64,000 bases of DNA from assembly GCF_028453695.1 (NCBI RefSeq), contig NC_135775.1, positions 14,294,545 through 14,358,544 on the forward strand. Reading direction: 5' to 3'. The notes under the pieces were generated by a model. That model was not told the DNA's origin, ran no database searches, and worked only from the letters and a program-made list of their open reading frames with translations. The translations under genes and the position numbers were made by a program. The DNA comes from Augochlora pura (lineage: Eukaryota > Arthropoda > Insecta > Hymenoptera > Halictidae). This document shows, piece by piece, positions 1-12,994 of this stretch (position 1 is its first letter; every line of letters begins with the position of its first letter).

Positions 1-1342
1 GGGAATGGAAAGAAAAATTTTGTGAAAAAGGCCAAAAAAGAGGGAGAAAGCGCGCGAAAATTCGCGAAAAATTCGCAACGACTGATAACGAAAAACTGAC
101 CCGGTTTTGTCAACCGCGTCAAGTCTTCTCCTGATTTATCGGAACACAGACGTTTTTTATTCTAAGCATATCCGCGGATCTAAATTTCCGAATTTCGTCT
201 TGCGCAACATTTTCTAGTCGACCAGGAAAACTGCAAATCGGAGAATAGTTTAAGCACGGCCAGACCTGTGCGTTTCGTGATAACATCTGTTGGCAATTGA
301 AGGTACACTGATTATTCACACGCTGCCATCCTCGCCTCGCCTGTAACAGTTTTCACGCACCTGTTCGGGTTGATTGCGTTTTATCTGTTGACTGATCAAA
401 GGACGATCGCGTTAGACTTTATATCTCTTATTTATTTAATCAATGGTTTACGCGATTGTACCTATGAATCAGTACAAACGTCGATCAATTCGTCGGAAGT
501 GCGGCATCTCGGTCAAGCGTTAGCGATCGAGAAATCGGTTGGTCACAAGGTCGATCGATCGCACGATCCTCTTGTTCCCTCTGTTCTCGCATCGATCCGA
601 CTTCTCCAACGAACCGCGCGTGGAAACGCGCGGAGATCCTCCGTGTCGATCTTCCAGTATGACAGTATTCGTTATCAATTTCCTGTATCGACCTCTCAGA
701 CAATTAGTCGGTGATGCGAGATAAGGGGAACAAACACGAAGATCTCACGAACGCGCCGAATTTTCCTTCTCGAACGATTTGAGCAGAAGGTACAGGCTCG
801 CGTAACTACGCTTCAAGGACAGCGGAGAAAGGTCGTGCGGATTTTGAGTCGAAGCTCCAGGACGTTAAATTTTTCCAGTGAAATTGGCGTTTATTGTTAA
901 CAGAGATCGACAAAGACAGAATCAAACAACAATCGCAAGGACATTTGTTTGAACCGTGAGGAGGATGTGGTAGCGTTTCCTACCCGTCATCCTGCATTCT
1001 TTAATGAGCTAGAATGACACATTTCCTGTTCACAAAATTTTCTCATAGCAAACGAAAAATGGCCGCAACATCTGTAAATTAGATTTGTGAATTGGTGCAG
1101 AGCATTGGCTTCAAGATTTTTATTGACCGCACGAAATTTATCCGACGCCCAATGATCACACGATAAGCGACAAAAGCGTATGTACTCGCAACCGTCGATG
1201 ACGATGATGGTGCACCGCGATGAACCCCGGCTGAGAATGATGCGAGAAACTGGGAGAGAGAACGAAGTGTGAAAGTGCGAGAGGAAGAGAGATGGTGCAA
1301 GTGTACGAATTGTTGGGCAAAAGATTTGTCCGGGAACGAAGA

Positions 1343-1399
<57 letters not shown>

Positions 1400-4200
1400 T
1401 GCGAGCGTGATCGTATATATCGGGGTACGAGAGATGGTTGATCAAGGACGAGCGACTAGTATTAGATGCATTTATATTGTATTTAATATATGTATATTTA
1501 TATATACATATATCATAGATGGATAATTTTAATATGGCAAGTTTATCGCGAGAGTATTACGAGTGTTTGTTACGATTGCAATTATTTAAGAAGCGATACT
1601 GGCGAGTCGAGAGAGAAAGAGAGAGAGGAAGAGAGAGAAAGTCGTATTGCATCAAACTGAATCGAATCGCGAGGCATACCACGTCCAGGGCCATTAAGAA
1701 GCAACATGTGCGTTGAACAGTTTTTCGTATCGGCGAAACAACAGACAGAAAATCGCTGCGTTCGACGTGTTGTTTCACGTGTCGCAAGCATGACACAGAA
1801 GCGGCGACGAAAGACGAGACCAAGCTAATTATTGTTGCACTATTATTTACCGACCGTACCGTTTCGATAACTCGCGATTATAGTTATCATCGGCAATTAC
1901 TTTTTATCCGAGGACAACGACTTCTGTAAATACATGCACAAGCGCGCGAGCACGCGCAGTATAACGTTCGAACGATCTGTGTTGCGTTTCAACGCTTCGC
2001 GATCCAAGACCCACTCGAACAATTTTTCTATTCTACAGGATGTTTTCAAGAATCAAGATTTATTTGTGGCAGCGTCGCGATGCATACACGAAAACCACGA
2101 TATTGTATTTTACATGACGAAGATCGAATCCATTTTATACCGTGTCGTTTAAATTTATAGTGTGCGGCATGATATGTCTGTTCATATTTTATAAGGTAAC
2201 TTGCATTTAATAGACTGTTACGATTGCGAAGACTGTTACCCAACAAACGCTGCTGTCAACAGAGATTATTTCTCTTTCTATATTTGTGTCCCATTTCGAC
2301 TTTTACAAAAATGGGAGTTCGCGTGAAGCCTATGGTCTCCTTTAAGAAGCATCCTGTACGGATACTAATACAAAATTGAAGCTATTAGTCAACGTTTCGA
2401 CGGTTCGCTCGTGTCTCCAGTGATTAGAGGTATCATCGATGAGAGACAACAGGAGTCGTCGAAGTAGTATGTGCCGTGCTGTCGACAGACCGCGAAGCGT
2501 TGACCACCGATCGCGTCTCGCCGCCGTTTCTCACGCAGGATTACCTCGAACGACATCGAAACGAAAGAAAAAAGAACGAATCGTCGAATAGAATTGTCCC
2601 GTTACAAAATACAGATACTGTTTTCGAACCGATGCACACGAGCGATGCATTCGTGCAGTTCTACGATTGAAATTCAGTTCTTCCCACATAGACTCGATTT
2701 GAATTCATTGCCCGTTCATTTCAATCATTTCCATTAAGAACCCATGGAACCTTCCTAATCGGAAGGCATTAGTAACTTGACTAAAGATCCATTGATCCTC
2801 GCTGCATTCGATTAGCAGGAAAAACGATCACCTATCGGTAAGGGTTAGATATTGCGTGGCTCGAGCGTATCGGGGTTTACAGTCTCTATATAGATTGTAA
2901 ACAAGTGCACGTGACGACTACTCGCGTGTGGGACAACGTCGTCCGATTCGCATTCTTCGGATGATTCGCAGAGAGAATGCACGCTGACGGTTCGTTTATC
3001 CTCGCCGACTTGCTTCGTCTAACCCTCGTGCGACGAAGAGCGGATGCGACGAAGCCGGATGGCTTGTATTCACCACCGAAAGCCATCGTTATCGTTAGCG
3101 TTCGACGTAGGCAATTCGACGGAGAAGATCGTCGATCGGTCGGCGACGGATTTTTGTTCTCGAGCGACGACAACGACGGAACGGATATACACATGTACAA
3201 TCTGTATATCCCGGTCGCATCGAAGGGGAGCTCGACGAGGCACACCACCGCGTAGCGTATTATTTTGCTAGTATTTTAAGTGATTCGCGAGGGATACCCC
3301 AGCGAAACAACATTTGTACGACAAAATACGTTTAGCAGCGTTAGTGCGCGCAGAAAGAGAGAAAGAGATCGTGAGAATGTGTGAGAGAGAAAGAGAAGTT
3401 TGAATCGATGCCGAGCACACTGTTTCTTAAGACGTATCTTGAAAATATTTGTATGTAAATTGAATGACGAAACAATAAAAAGTATACGCCGAAATACAGT
3501 CGGAGTAACATTGTTCCGTTTGCTCTCGTCCCGGCTTGCACCTGCGCTTATGCAACCGCTTCAAACTTTCTACTATACTTACCGATAATCGACACTTTCT
3601 TTCCTTTTAATATCATTAGACTGACAAGCAAAAAGTAGCAAGACTTAAGAAGTACTCTTTCGATAAATCGATCTATGAAAGTGGAACTCTTCTCTTTTTC
3701 TTATTTATTCCTCGAAGTTGTTGACCTCGCAGCAACGCGGAGCGCTTGTTGCTTCTGCTGCCGTAGCTATTAACGATCGGGTCATACGAGACCCAGTTGA
3801 ACGTAGGAAACCTGTGGAACTTCAAGTTCTAGCAGAGACTGGTCGAACTAGTTGGTTAGACCGGAAAATCTCGAGATTTGTTCTCGCACAAGAAATTAAG
3901 TTATCGCAATCAGCGAATGTCCTACTCCTGTATCGATTTAAAGTGCAGTGCTATTTGACTAATCGATTTCCAGAATCGGCATACGATCGCGAAAAGATCG
4001 AGACGCGAGGATCGTCCCAAAATGATCGCAGCAATTGAAATAGTTTTCAACAGCTTTTTATTCTCGGTAGTAAATAAGTAGTGATTGCTTTGAAGATATG
4101 TACGTGCACGTATCGGCAAAGATGACGGCAAGGCTAAATTTGCACGGCTAGGATCTTATTGAAAACCAGCGTGCGTGATCGTCGCTGGCGATCTTTGACC
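1..4200. other. Intergenic region, no supported gene
   Basis: I see no reading frame here with a recognisable domain, signal peptide or convincing splice pattern. The reading frames present overlap on both strands and look like chance. The visible content is a (GA)n microsatellite near 1.35 kb, a second GA-rich patch at 1.61-1.64 kb, and otherwise unremarkable moderately AT-rich DNA. It could hold an untranslated leader exon of the gene starting at 6713, but nothing fixes one. Confidence 0.5.
1346..1397. repeat. (GA)n microsatellite
   Basis: An almost uninterrupted GA dinucleotide run of about 48 bases. GA repeats of this kind are common in bee genomes. It creates spurious Arg/Glu and Leu/Ser reading frames on the two strands. 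A shorter, interrupted GA-rich patch follows at about 1611-1640. Confidence 0.95.
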
Positions 4201-5060
4201 GATCGCGGTTACAGCAGCGATATTACACGTCGTCGGTCGTCCAGAGAGCATGACGCAAGGTAACGGAACGGTAGGTGGGAGTAGCAGATGGGCGAGAAAG
4301 GGACGGGGGGAGAAATGAATGACGCGTGAAGTGGGATAGCGGGGAATCTAGTTTGGTCGATCGCGAAGGCAGAGCGGTGTTTGTTGTTTCCGTTCGCAGG
4401 ATCGAGAGGCCGCACCTTCCAGAAGCCGCGTGGTCGAAACACGCGCGCGCACGCTGCTATCAAGATAGCTAGAAAGTCAGAGAAAAAGAGAGACGGAAAG
4501 AAAGGGAGAGAAAGAGGAAGATAGTTAAAGTCCGCGTGCTGCAACGTGGTGCGACGACTGGGTTTCTGTGGGTGCGTCCTGCGGGTGTTTTCGCAACCGC
4601 GTCTGGATCGATACCGTCGGAGAATCTGGAGCGCAACGGCTAGTCTCGGCTGGTTCGCCTCGAGGTCGAAGGAATTGGCGAAGGGGGTTGTAGGGGTCTG
4701 AAGGGAGCTGCAAGGGAGAGAAGTGAAGAAAGCGGCGCCGATCAGGCGGCCGGCCGGCCGGCCGGTACCTTGGTGCACGCGAGCCTCAGGCTCTCGGCGA
4801 CGGAAGTCGACGTTCTTGTGGACCGGAAGTTGACGAGGACGCGCCACCTGCGACCCTGAAACGTCTTGTTGGCGAGTCCCAGGGAAACGGGGTCATCCGA
4901 GACGTGCAGAATTCCAGAGGAACCAGCGAATTGAATTATTGTTGAGGTAAATGCAGTATGGTCTCGCGCTTGCGCCCGATAGAACACGGTCCAGCGTGTG
5001 CGATAGTCGAAGAACCGCGGAGTCATAAAGTGGCAAAGTCGCGTCGTGTTCGGTCGCAAA
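4200..5060. other. CpG-rich block, possible leader or promoter region
   Basis: This stretch is clearly richer in G, C and CpG than its flanks and includes a (GGCC)n run at about 4748-4764. No frame shows a domain or signal peptide. CpG-rich blocks in this genome tend to lie at promoters and untranslated first exons, so it may be part of the upstream region of the 6713-12797 gene. That is inference only. Confidence 0.3.
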
Positions 5061-6712
5061 AACTAACTCCGGACCTAGCTAGCTTCGATACCAAAGGATT
5101 TGGGGTCGAATCAATCGATCGGTAAGACGACGGTGCGTCACGGTTTCGATATATGCTCGTGCAGATCCCACCCCGAGATTAGGCGTCGGCGTCATTCTCG
5201 CTGACTGCGTCAGCGTCCAACGCTTTGGGGGTTGGTTGGCCCGGTAGCTTCATCCTCTTTGAACGATTCTCTGCTATTCCAGTGATACATGTGATCTGAT
5301 CGTTTCACATTTCAGAAACGTACCAACGTGAAAGCGGGGTTCGGAGTTTAGTGATCGGAGACCGGCCAGCAGCACGATAAATCAGCGATCGTGGATCGGA
5401 GGAGACTGACGAGAGGGAAAGTCGAAGACTCCACGAATAGAAGATGACGCGATGCGACCGACAGTGCGCACAGTGACGGAGCATCGGTAAGATATAGCGG
5501 CGATTCGAGCACGAGGGCCGATCCACGCGGTCAACGTTTGTGGCGCGCAAACACGCGTCGCCGGTGATAATGATAAGTCGCGGCTTATCGAGACTTCATT
5601 GTCCGCGAGTTGTGAGTCGTGAACGGAACGCGCTGCTATTGATTTCATCCTCGATCGGCGACGTGAAAATGGTCGGGCTGTACGCAACGTTCTGATTTTA
5701 GCTGGAACGGACGATGAGATTGTCGTGGATGCATCGCTGGACACCGTGGGAATGGCTAGATTCTTATCGACGATGACCTCAGCGAGAAATCAAGATTGGA
5801 TTTAGATCGGACTTAGAACTAAAGCCGTTGGAATTATACATGGATCGAAGTGAGCCGTAAATACAAAGTAATCGACGGATAGGCGCGGTCGAAGCGTTGC
5901 GGCGTCGATGGCTTTACAACCTGTCGATCGACTTTTAGATAGATTTATTCTAGCAGATTGTGAATTCACGCGGTAAATCGAAAAATTTAAGAATTACTAG
6001 ACATTTACCACTAGAACAATTGAACACTGTACCGATTAGCTTGTATTGGTTTTAAAAATAACTGGAACTCATAGATATATCCAGTAATTGTAACCAAAAT
6101 GATCATCTCAATCTCAATAATTGCAAAATAAGTACTCTAGAAATCATAATTTTGTCGGGTTCGGTAGTTCTAGTGTTAATTCTGTAAAGGCACACTGTTT
6201 CTCACGAGGATCAGTATTGAAATGACTTCGATGTCATCTTAGTGACTTCAGTGCGACATCGATGAGTTAATAGAAGGATTAAGCAATTTGGAAACCGTAA
6301 TTTCGTCGGGTGTGGTAGTTTTAGTGCACACTCTGTACAGGCATACTGTTTTCTCGCAAAAAATCAACACACAGGCGCCTTTGCTGGCATCTTAAAGAGT
6401 ATAGTGTGCCTTTCACGGGTTAAAGAAACAATAAGTAACTGAAAATGGAAGTAGAGGAGTGAATTGACTAACTCCTTCCGGTTTGTAGATCGAGAAAGCT
6501 AGAGGTTCGCGGAAAAAAGATTCGAAGCGAGCGGAAGCGACCTGCGGAAGAGTTTTTGGGAACCGTCGGTAGCCGACGAAACACGAGTGAAAATCGAGAC
6601 ATAGCCAGTGCCGTAGACCTGGGGGCCCAGGGTATAGGTGCGGCGTATTAATAGCCCGCGATACGTCGTTGGTGGGGGGACGTCGTTCGCTCGCGGGTGA
6701 AAATAGAAAAGA
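5060..6712. other. Region upstream of the SMP/C2/C1 gene
   Basis: No supported gene. It contains a two-copy direct repeat at about 6141-6356, listed separately. The last 200 bases, just before the ATG at 6713, are CpG-rich and are probably the 5' untranslated region of the downstream gene. I could not identify a TATA box or a certain upstream exon. Confidence 0.4.
6141..6356. repeat. Two-copy direct repeat, period about 149 bp
   Basis: A block of about 66 bases at 6141-6206 recurs at 6290-6356 with substitutions. Both copies contain the core TCGGGT, followed by GGTAGTT, TAGTG and TACTGTTT or CACTGTTT. The spacing suggests an old tandem duplication of an about 149 bp unit. Confidence 0.7.
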
Positions 6713-9700
6713 ATGTTTTTGGAATCCAATTGGACTTGGTTGGTCGAACGATGGGGCAATATGGCCGACTTGGCCGAGCGGGTGGACGATCTGATATGCA
6801 GTTTCGACTCGGCTGGTGACACGACCATGGATACGTTATCGATGTTAATATTCGGCTGGATGTTGTTCGGGCTCGTGGTGTTATGTGTTGGCAAATACGT
6901 TTACAATCGGTTCGTTTTAAACGAGGTCGCCTCCGGTACGATAATTGCCGCGAAGGACGGCCATATCGTTCACGGTGATAGCGTTGGTGTCGGTGGTGGT
7001 GGTGGCGGTGGCGGCGGCGGTGGTGGCGGTATCTTCGGCGGCAGCAAGTTGCTTTCGTTGGGAAAGCAGAAACCAGCATCGGGATCGAGCGGATCGTCAA
7101 GCGGAAAGTCCTCCGCACCGTCTGGGGCAGGTGGTGGCGGTACCGGTTCCGCTTCCGGATCCGCCAGCCACACATCCGCACCTGTCTCCGCACCTTCCGG
7201 TTCCCCAACGTCTTACGTCCCACCAACCCCACCTGTTCGAAAGCGCCTTACCGCCAGAAAGACTTCCGGAGCCCTGATTAGCCCCGCCAGAAGCTCCAGG
7301 AGCCTGAACTTACCGACTGCGACCGGCGCCGATCCGGACGCGGTGCGCTGGATCAATGAGATCATCGTTTGGCTCTACACCGATCCCGCAATCCTCGACG
7401 AGGTGCTCTCGGTCTGGGTGGGATCCCTGAATCAGTTCACCGCCAACTCTGTCGACGAGGTGAGCATCTATTCCTCTGTCGTCGACCACGCTGCTTTGGC
7501 AATCGAGACGTCGCGACAACTCGTCTCGTCTTCAGTCGAAATGCCGCGGGGCTAGATAAGGGGCGGTCTGAATTTTCGGCTGTGCGTGGGTGGTCACAGT
7601 AACGAAAACTCTCGTCGCAACCACTCGGCATCGGACAATTTTATCTTGTCTGACAGATGCGCGCACACGCGCTCAACCACTGTCGAGCAGAACTTTTACG
7701 ACGCTGTTGATCACCGACTGGAAAACATTTCACGTGTTCCCGACTGTTTTTCCTCCTGCATTTTTACTGTCACGATGAGCAAACAGAAGTATGCGTACGA
7801 ATGTAGAATCATCTTGGTTATCGTTGTGCAAAAAAGATTCGATAATTTAGATGATCCCATTTAACCGGGCCATCCTGCAACAATTTGCATGAAAAGGGGA
7901 ACTATTTCGTATTGCTACAGCGTTTACTAATAAAGTATTTGCCATTGCCGTATAACGCTTTACCTACCGATAACGAGTTGTTAGTTTTCTCATTTATAAA
8001 CCAACGAGTTATCTGGAGTTGTACATTACTTTCTTTAGGATGACTCTTTAGAAGAAGAAGGCAGTAGGTAAAGCGTTAATGTTTTCTTCCAACGTGTTCG
8101 TCTAGCACTACGGGTATCATTGTACATATTGTGGTTACATGCCAATTATGGATGAGCAAGTATCGAGAATTTAATCAATAACTGATTTTGCAGCATGGAG
8201 TTGGAGTTGAATTTATTCGGGTTCTCCCTGAAACCTATCCACCCAATCTCTCCAATATATTTTGCGAATGCGACTCGAAGGATGACGTGGTACGTATGTG
8301 TAAATCTATCGGTTTATCCGAAATCCGCTTAAGCCCGAATAAAGACTCTGATCTGCTGTTTTGTTCGCAGACGATCACGTGCGACTGCGAAGCTACACCC
8401 GCTCTGCAGCTAAAAGCTTTTCGTCGCAAGTCGGACAAGCTGGAGGTCAGCCACTATCGCGTCAACGTAAACCGTTTCCGTGCCCGGCTGCACGTCATCT
8501 GCATTACAGAGAAGCTTCTTCTTGACCTGAAATGCGACGGCTGGCCAGAGGTTTGTAGCAGACAATCTATTGGTCGATCCTTGACGCTCACATGAATAAT
8601 CGATGCGTCAGGTGAAAGTATCATTAGCGGCTGTGGGAACGATCAAGAAGGACCTCGACGAAAGCCACTTGCAAGAGGTCGTTACGGAAATTGTCGTCGG
8701 CGCTCTAAGAGGGACCAACGTTCATCTGAACCTGTTCCAGTACCCCAATTGTCCACGACTATGGAGAGAACAAGCATCCAGCTTACCCGGGTTTTCTGTG
8801 CCGGTGCACTACGACAGCATGGTAGGATTGCTATATTTGGGCGGAGGTTATTATCAAAAAGTGGCCTCTATCTATTTTTTATTCATTCGCAGAGCACGTC
8901 CAGCGGTTCGTTGCAGGCCCAGCAGATGCGGCAACAGCAAATGCGGACCCGTACCCCGACTCCAGCGCAGAATCAGTACGTGTTAGGTGAGAAGAGGTTG
9001 TTAGTGAAAGTGGTGAGAGCGTCGGAGCTCGGTGGTGAGCAAGGTGCCATGGAACCGTATTGTGTGGTCGAGCTGGACGAGCCACCGCAAAAGAATCAGA
9101 CCTCGGTGAAAAAGGATACCCGGAACCCACTGTGGGATGAGGCGTTCTTGTTGTAAGTTCTCCTGCAATCCATAATAACGCATTGCTATCTACCACGCAT
9201 CAAATTCTAATTTCTTTTTGATCCTCAGCGACGTGAACCGGAACACCACCGAAGTTTTATTGGAAATATACGACCGCGTGAACAAGTCTCAGCGGTTCCT
9301 TGGCCTTGGAATCGTCGGGGTCGATGAGCTGCTCGCGAATCCTAGTCAGAGGCAGATTATACCTCTCCAGTGTCGGCCATATGAAGAAGAGGACATCACT
9401 GGCACCTTGACCGTCGAGGTAACTAAAAAGTTCGATCAAAGACGCGGAACTGAAGGCTCGTTGTTCTGTTCACCCGCTTTCTCTCCAGACCCTGTTACCC
9501 CCCTGTCTCTCTCTCTTTTTCTTTCTCTCTCTTTTCCCCAGTTTCTGTTCATCGAGGGTGCAGAGGTGCCTCAAATTGGGAGCAAACCTTTCAAGGTGAA
9601 GGAGACGCTAAAGCCGGTGTCACCGACTCCTCGTACCTACAATCCGACAAATCTCATCAGCGACAATAGTCTAAATTACAACAATGGTAACAGCACACTT

Positions 9701-12700
9701 ATCTTGTACGACTCTACCGTTCAATCCGAAGGGGGTAATTACCAATTACATTATCTGCAAAGGCATTGCGTTCCTATTCACGAGTGTGGAATCATAGTGA
9801 TTAGTGTCGCGCGTCCGTACACTTCCTCCCACACAGACGCAGACTGTTCGCTGTTTTTCCTCGCGAACCACCGTATCTCCGAATTACCGACGTCTGTTTA
9901 ACGCCGCAGGGTACTGCTCTGCCTGTCACCTGCTCGTGAAACGTGCCTGGTTCTGCGCACTAGTCCAAGTTTTAATTGAGCAGAACCATCGAGACGCCGC
10001 TCAGTGTTCCGAGAGTCAACATTCCTCATTATGGAATCTAGCTAAATATTCTTGAAATCTTTGGACGGTGGTACCGAGGTTCCGTTGTCCATAAAACTCG
10101 AATGTTGTCGAAACACTGTGCGTCGTGATTGTGCGGACTTGTACTCGCATGTAGACATTCTCGAGTAGCGCATAGATTCTTTGTCTATTCCCTTACCTCT
10201 TCTTTATCTCCTTAAGCGGCCCATACGAGCTCTACAAATTGAAATCACTACGTCTTTTTCGAAAAAATATGATGCTTCGATCGGTCAGAAAACTGTAGCG
10301 GAGCGTGATTGATATTAGTTGTAACGATTGTGGGCCCCTTAACATTCGTGTTTAACGCCCAGCACGATTTTGAATGGTTTTCATGCTCGCCTCCTGATCG
10401 GAATGTTTCCCGGTACGCAGTCCTTCAAAAGTTATTTCGGCTACCAGAGAACCGATCTTGACGAGCGACGATGACAGTAAATCACGATTTACGTAACCCG
10501 CCGGGACGTAGCCAAACGCGAAAAATTCATCTGGTAAACGAAATGACCGATGCTTCGTAGAGAAACAATGGACAACGTTCAAGCGTCTTATATACGACGA
10601 TGACCACGAATGGATTTCTCATGGGCATGCCGATTCAACTTGAACCGTTCGTTTTCGTAGATTATCTGACCAATGGGAATGTCATCGAGTCGCCCTACAG
10701 GACTGGTCAGAGTAACGGGAACAAGGGGACCCTGATCGTCCACAGCCAGCAGAGGGTACGTTCCCATAAAGCTCCGCTTGGATGGATCCGCAACGGCAGC
10801 GAATACTTCCTTTCTCTTTTTCTTGTCTAACTCATACTTGACTAACTGTTTCGTTTTTTTTTCTCGTTTTTCTTTTACAGCAACCGGAGCGGCAAGTAGT
10901 TAAGGTAACCCGTTACACTGCATGACATCATCCGAGACTATAAACCGTGCACGCCTATCACAAGTCGGGTCACCCAAAACCTTTTTCCTCGATCTTTTTT
11001 TTTCCATTTTTCTTTACAATAATTACAATTATCCATTGTATCATTTCATTTCAGTTTTTTCGCAAGATAGATCAAACCCTCGTTGATAACACTGTCCAAC
11101 AAACCGATTGTGGGTAATCTAAAATCCACAGAGTATGCGTTTGACAATGTCTAATATATTGTACCCAAGTGTTTTCTTAGGATCATAGATCGCACCCATT
11201 TCATTACGCGTGGTTTGAACCCCGTAGATCTAGTTGCGCCCATAGCTTTAACCGAGAGCAACCCTCCGTCTCACAAGAGCACTAATAATCGTCAGCTGCG
11301 TTGCGTGTGTTAACTAATTCGGCAGGTCGCCCTCACGGAACACGGCAGTTGGCAAGAGATATCCCCAGAGGTAATTATGTGCTCGAATGTCTGTATGTTT
11401 AATGTTTGATGTCGATTAACTCTTAAATTATAAAGTATTGATCGATACGAAGAGTATGGATGATAACTTTAATGTTCGTTTTAGCATGGAACGAAAGACA
11501 TGAGCGCAACGTCAGGGCCAGAAAGCACGCCGAATTCCTCCAATTCCGAAGGTATTTTATTCTTTGATGCCGTAAACGTACATCTACTCGTGTGCTCATG
11601 GTTCACGTTTTCTTGCAGAAAGAGGAAGAACTCGAAGAAAACGGCGAGACTTCTTCGGCACTATAAAGAAGCGACTTACGAGATCGAAAACAAGGAGTAG
11701 GTCCGTGGGTCCGGAAGGTGACTTAAATCACGAAGATCCTCATTCTAGATCCATATCCGCAGACAGAGCACGCGATCCTGGATCCGGTATGACTCGATCT
11801 GTACTCTCCATGCAATTTACAGTAGCTAGGCTAAATATAAAGAGCAGGTGGTACAAAGTAGAACTAGGTCTGTTACTAGCTTAAGTTAAACTTGTTTGTT
11901 GTGCGTACGAATCGCCTGTGGCACGGTGTGTGTAACGTGCGGTGAGTATTATCTATCGGTAGCGAGGATGCTATCAGTGTTCCGGATGCCAAACCCTTTG
12001 TCAATGCAAATTCGGGTGCAGTCCTGTCAATAGGCTCTCTTGCATCCGTGTAGTTGCTATTCTATTAACCAGCTAAATACATAGGTTTATAAACGTATAT
12101 GTAGAAAAGTTCGATAGAAACCCAGTAGACATCTTAGATTGCTAGCTTTAAATGACGCTGATTGCTAGAGTTAACACATTAGTTACCGCCTATTACTTTC
12201 CATAGCGACTAACGCAACGGAGTGCAAATAGTGTTTTCGCTTGGGTTTTATAGCTCGTTTATCGATACCAGGAAGGGAAGAGCACTCGAGACGGTCCAGT
12301 CTGAGCGAGGCTTCCGGTATAAGCGGAGCGTCGACGAGAACGTATATCAACGAAGCCTCTACGCTAGTTCTCGAGACGGTTGAGAACGGTATCAAAAAGT
12401 AAGGAACGCAATACACTTTTGTGATTCTCTAACGGTCAGCCACTGACGCTGAGTCTCCTGATTTTTAGGCACTATTTGGTACCTCTGTCACTCGCACAGA
12501 AAAACAAGTGGAGGAAAAAGGGTACCAAACTTCACATATTCAACGATCATACGTTCATAGCGAAACACATGGCGGGGTAAGAAATTGAATCGCAGTTATT
12601 CGAGGAGAAACAGATGTCCATTGAACGCGTTGCGTTTCAGGGGAACGGTATGCGAAGTCTGTAAACGAACGCTAGCAAGACGGTTGGGCAAACAGGGCTA

Positions 12701-12797
12701 CGAATGTAGGGACTGTCAGATGAAGTGTCATAAGCATTGTCACGTCAAGGTGGACACTACCTGTCCCACGTCCACTATACAGAACATCGAACTGTAA
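6713..12797 (+). CDS. TM-SMP-C2-C1 protein, TMEM24/C2CD2-like
   Basis: Spliced gene; my exon model is 6713-7534, 8194-8289, 8371-8550, 8612-8821, 8893-9152, 9229-9418, 9542-9686, 10661-10755, 10881-10904, 11326-11370, 11485-11551, 11619-11786, 12272-12398, 12469-12576 and 12641-12797. All phases match and give 897 residues. Seen: a hydrophobic segment at about 42-60; a Gly-run and Ser/Pro-rich linker at 90-200; an SMP-like region at about 207-436; a C2 domain at about 468-586; a basic stretch RRDFFGTIKKRL in exon 12; and a C1 zinc finger at 837-887 with the full H-C2-C2-C2-H-C2-C spacing. SMP proteins with a membrane anchor move lipids at ER contact sites. TM-SMP-C2 is the order in TMEM24/C2CD2, whereas PDZD8 carries SMP plus C1, so the combination here is notable. 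The first donor (TCA|GTCGAA) is weak. M17 is an alternative start. The paralogue name is uncertain, the domain calls are strong. Confidence 0.85.
7953..8078. repeat. Short inverted repeat pair in an intron
   Basis: TAACGCTTTACCTAC at 7953-7967 has its exact reverse complement at 8064-8078, so a 126-base segment is bounded by 15 bp perfect inverted repeats. It lies in the first intron of the SMP/C2/C1 gene. It could be a very small MITE or a structured intron element. No target duplication is obvious. Confidence 0.6.
12641..12797 (+). CDS. Last coding exon, C1 zinc finger
   Basis: This exon encodes most of the C1 domain of the SMP/C2/C1 gene; the first histidine and the preceding residues come from exon 12469-12576. 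Metal-binding residues appear in the order C-x2-C, C-x2-C, H-x2-C, then C after seven residues. The frame ends in CTG TAA, and that TAA lies inside a good donor sequence (CT|GTAAGT). The exon can therefore terminate the protein or be spliced onward. Read-through has a poly(A) signal AATAAA at 12995-13000, which supports termination here. Confidence 0.8.
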
Positions 12798-12994
12798 GTG
12801 ATTAGTGTAGTTATTCATCGCGAAAATCTTTACATAGACTCAGTAGAAAAAGTCTGCAGAACTTTTTAACACGGAATAACATTTGTAAAATTGGATGAAA
12901 CTAGAACATTTTGAGGCGTTAGATTGACTAGTTCACTAGACGATATGCGAAAAACAGTTGTGTAAAAATGCCAAATGGTTGGAATTATACAAAA

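Noticed and set aside
987..1445. 152-residue minus-strand frame with a Leu/Ser run
   Set aside because: Its central part is the translated (GA)n microsatellite, and nothing else supports it.
4209..4847. 212-residue minus-strand frame
   Set aside because: Low-complexity Pro/Ser/Arg composition from CpG-rich DNA, and no initiation context, splice sites or domain.
8188..8595. Treating the 135-residue frame as one exon
   Set aside because: A clear GTACGT donor at 8290 and TTCGCAG acceptor ending at 8370 remove 81 in-frame bases, and the joined product reads better as the SMP domain. Retention remains possible and is listed as a finding.
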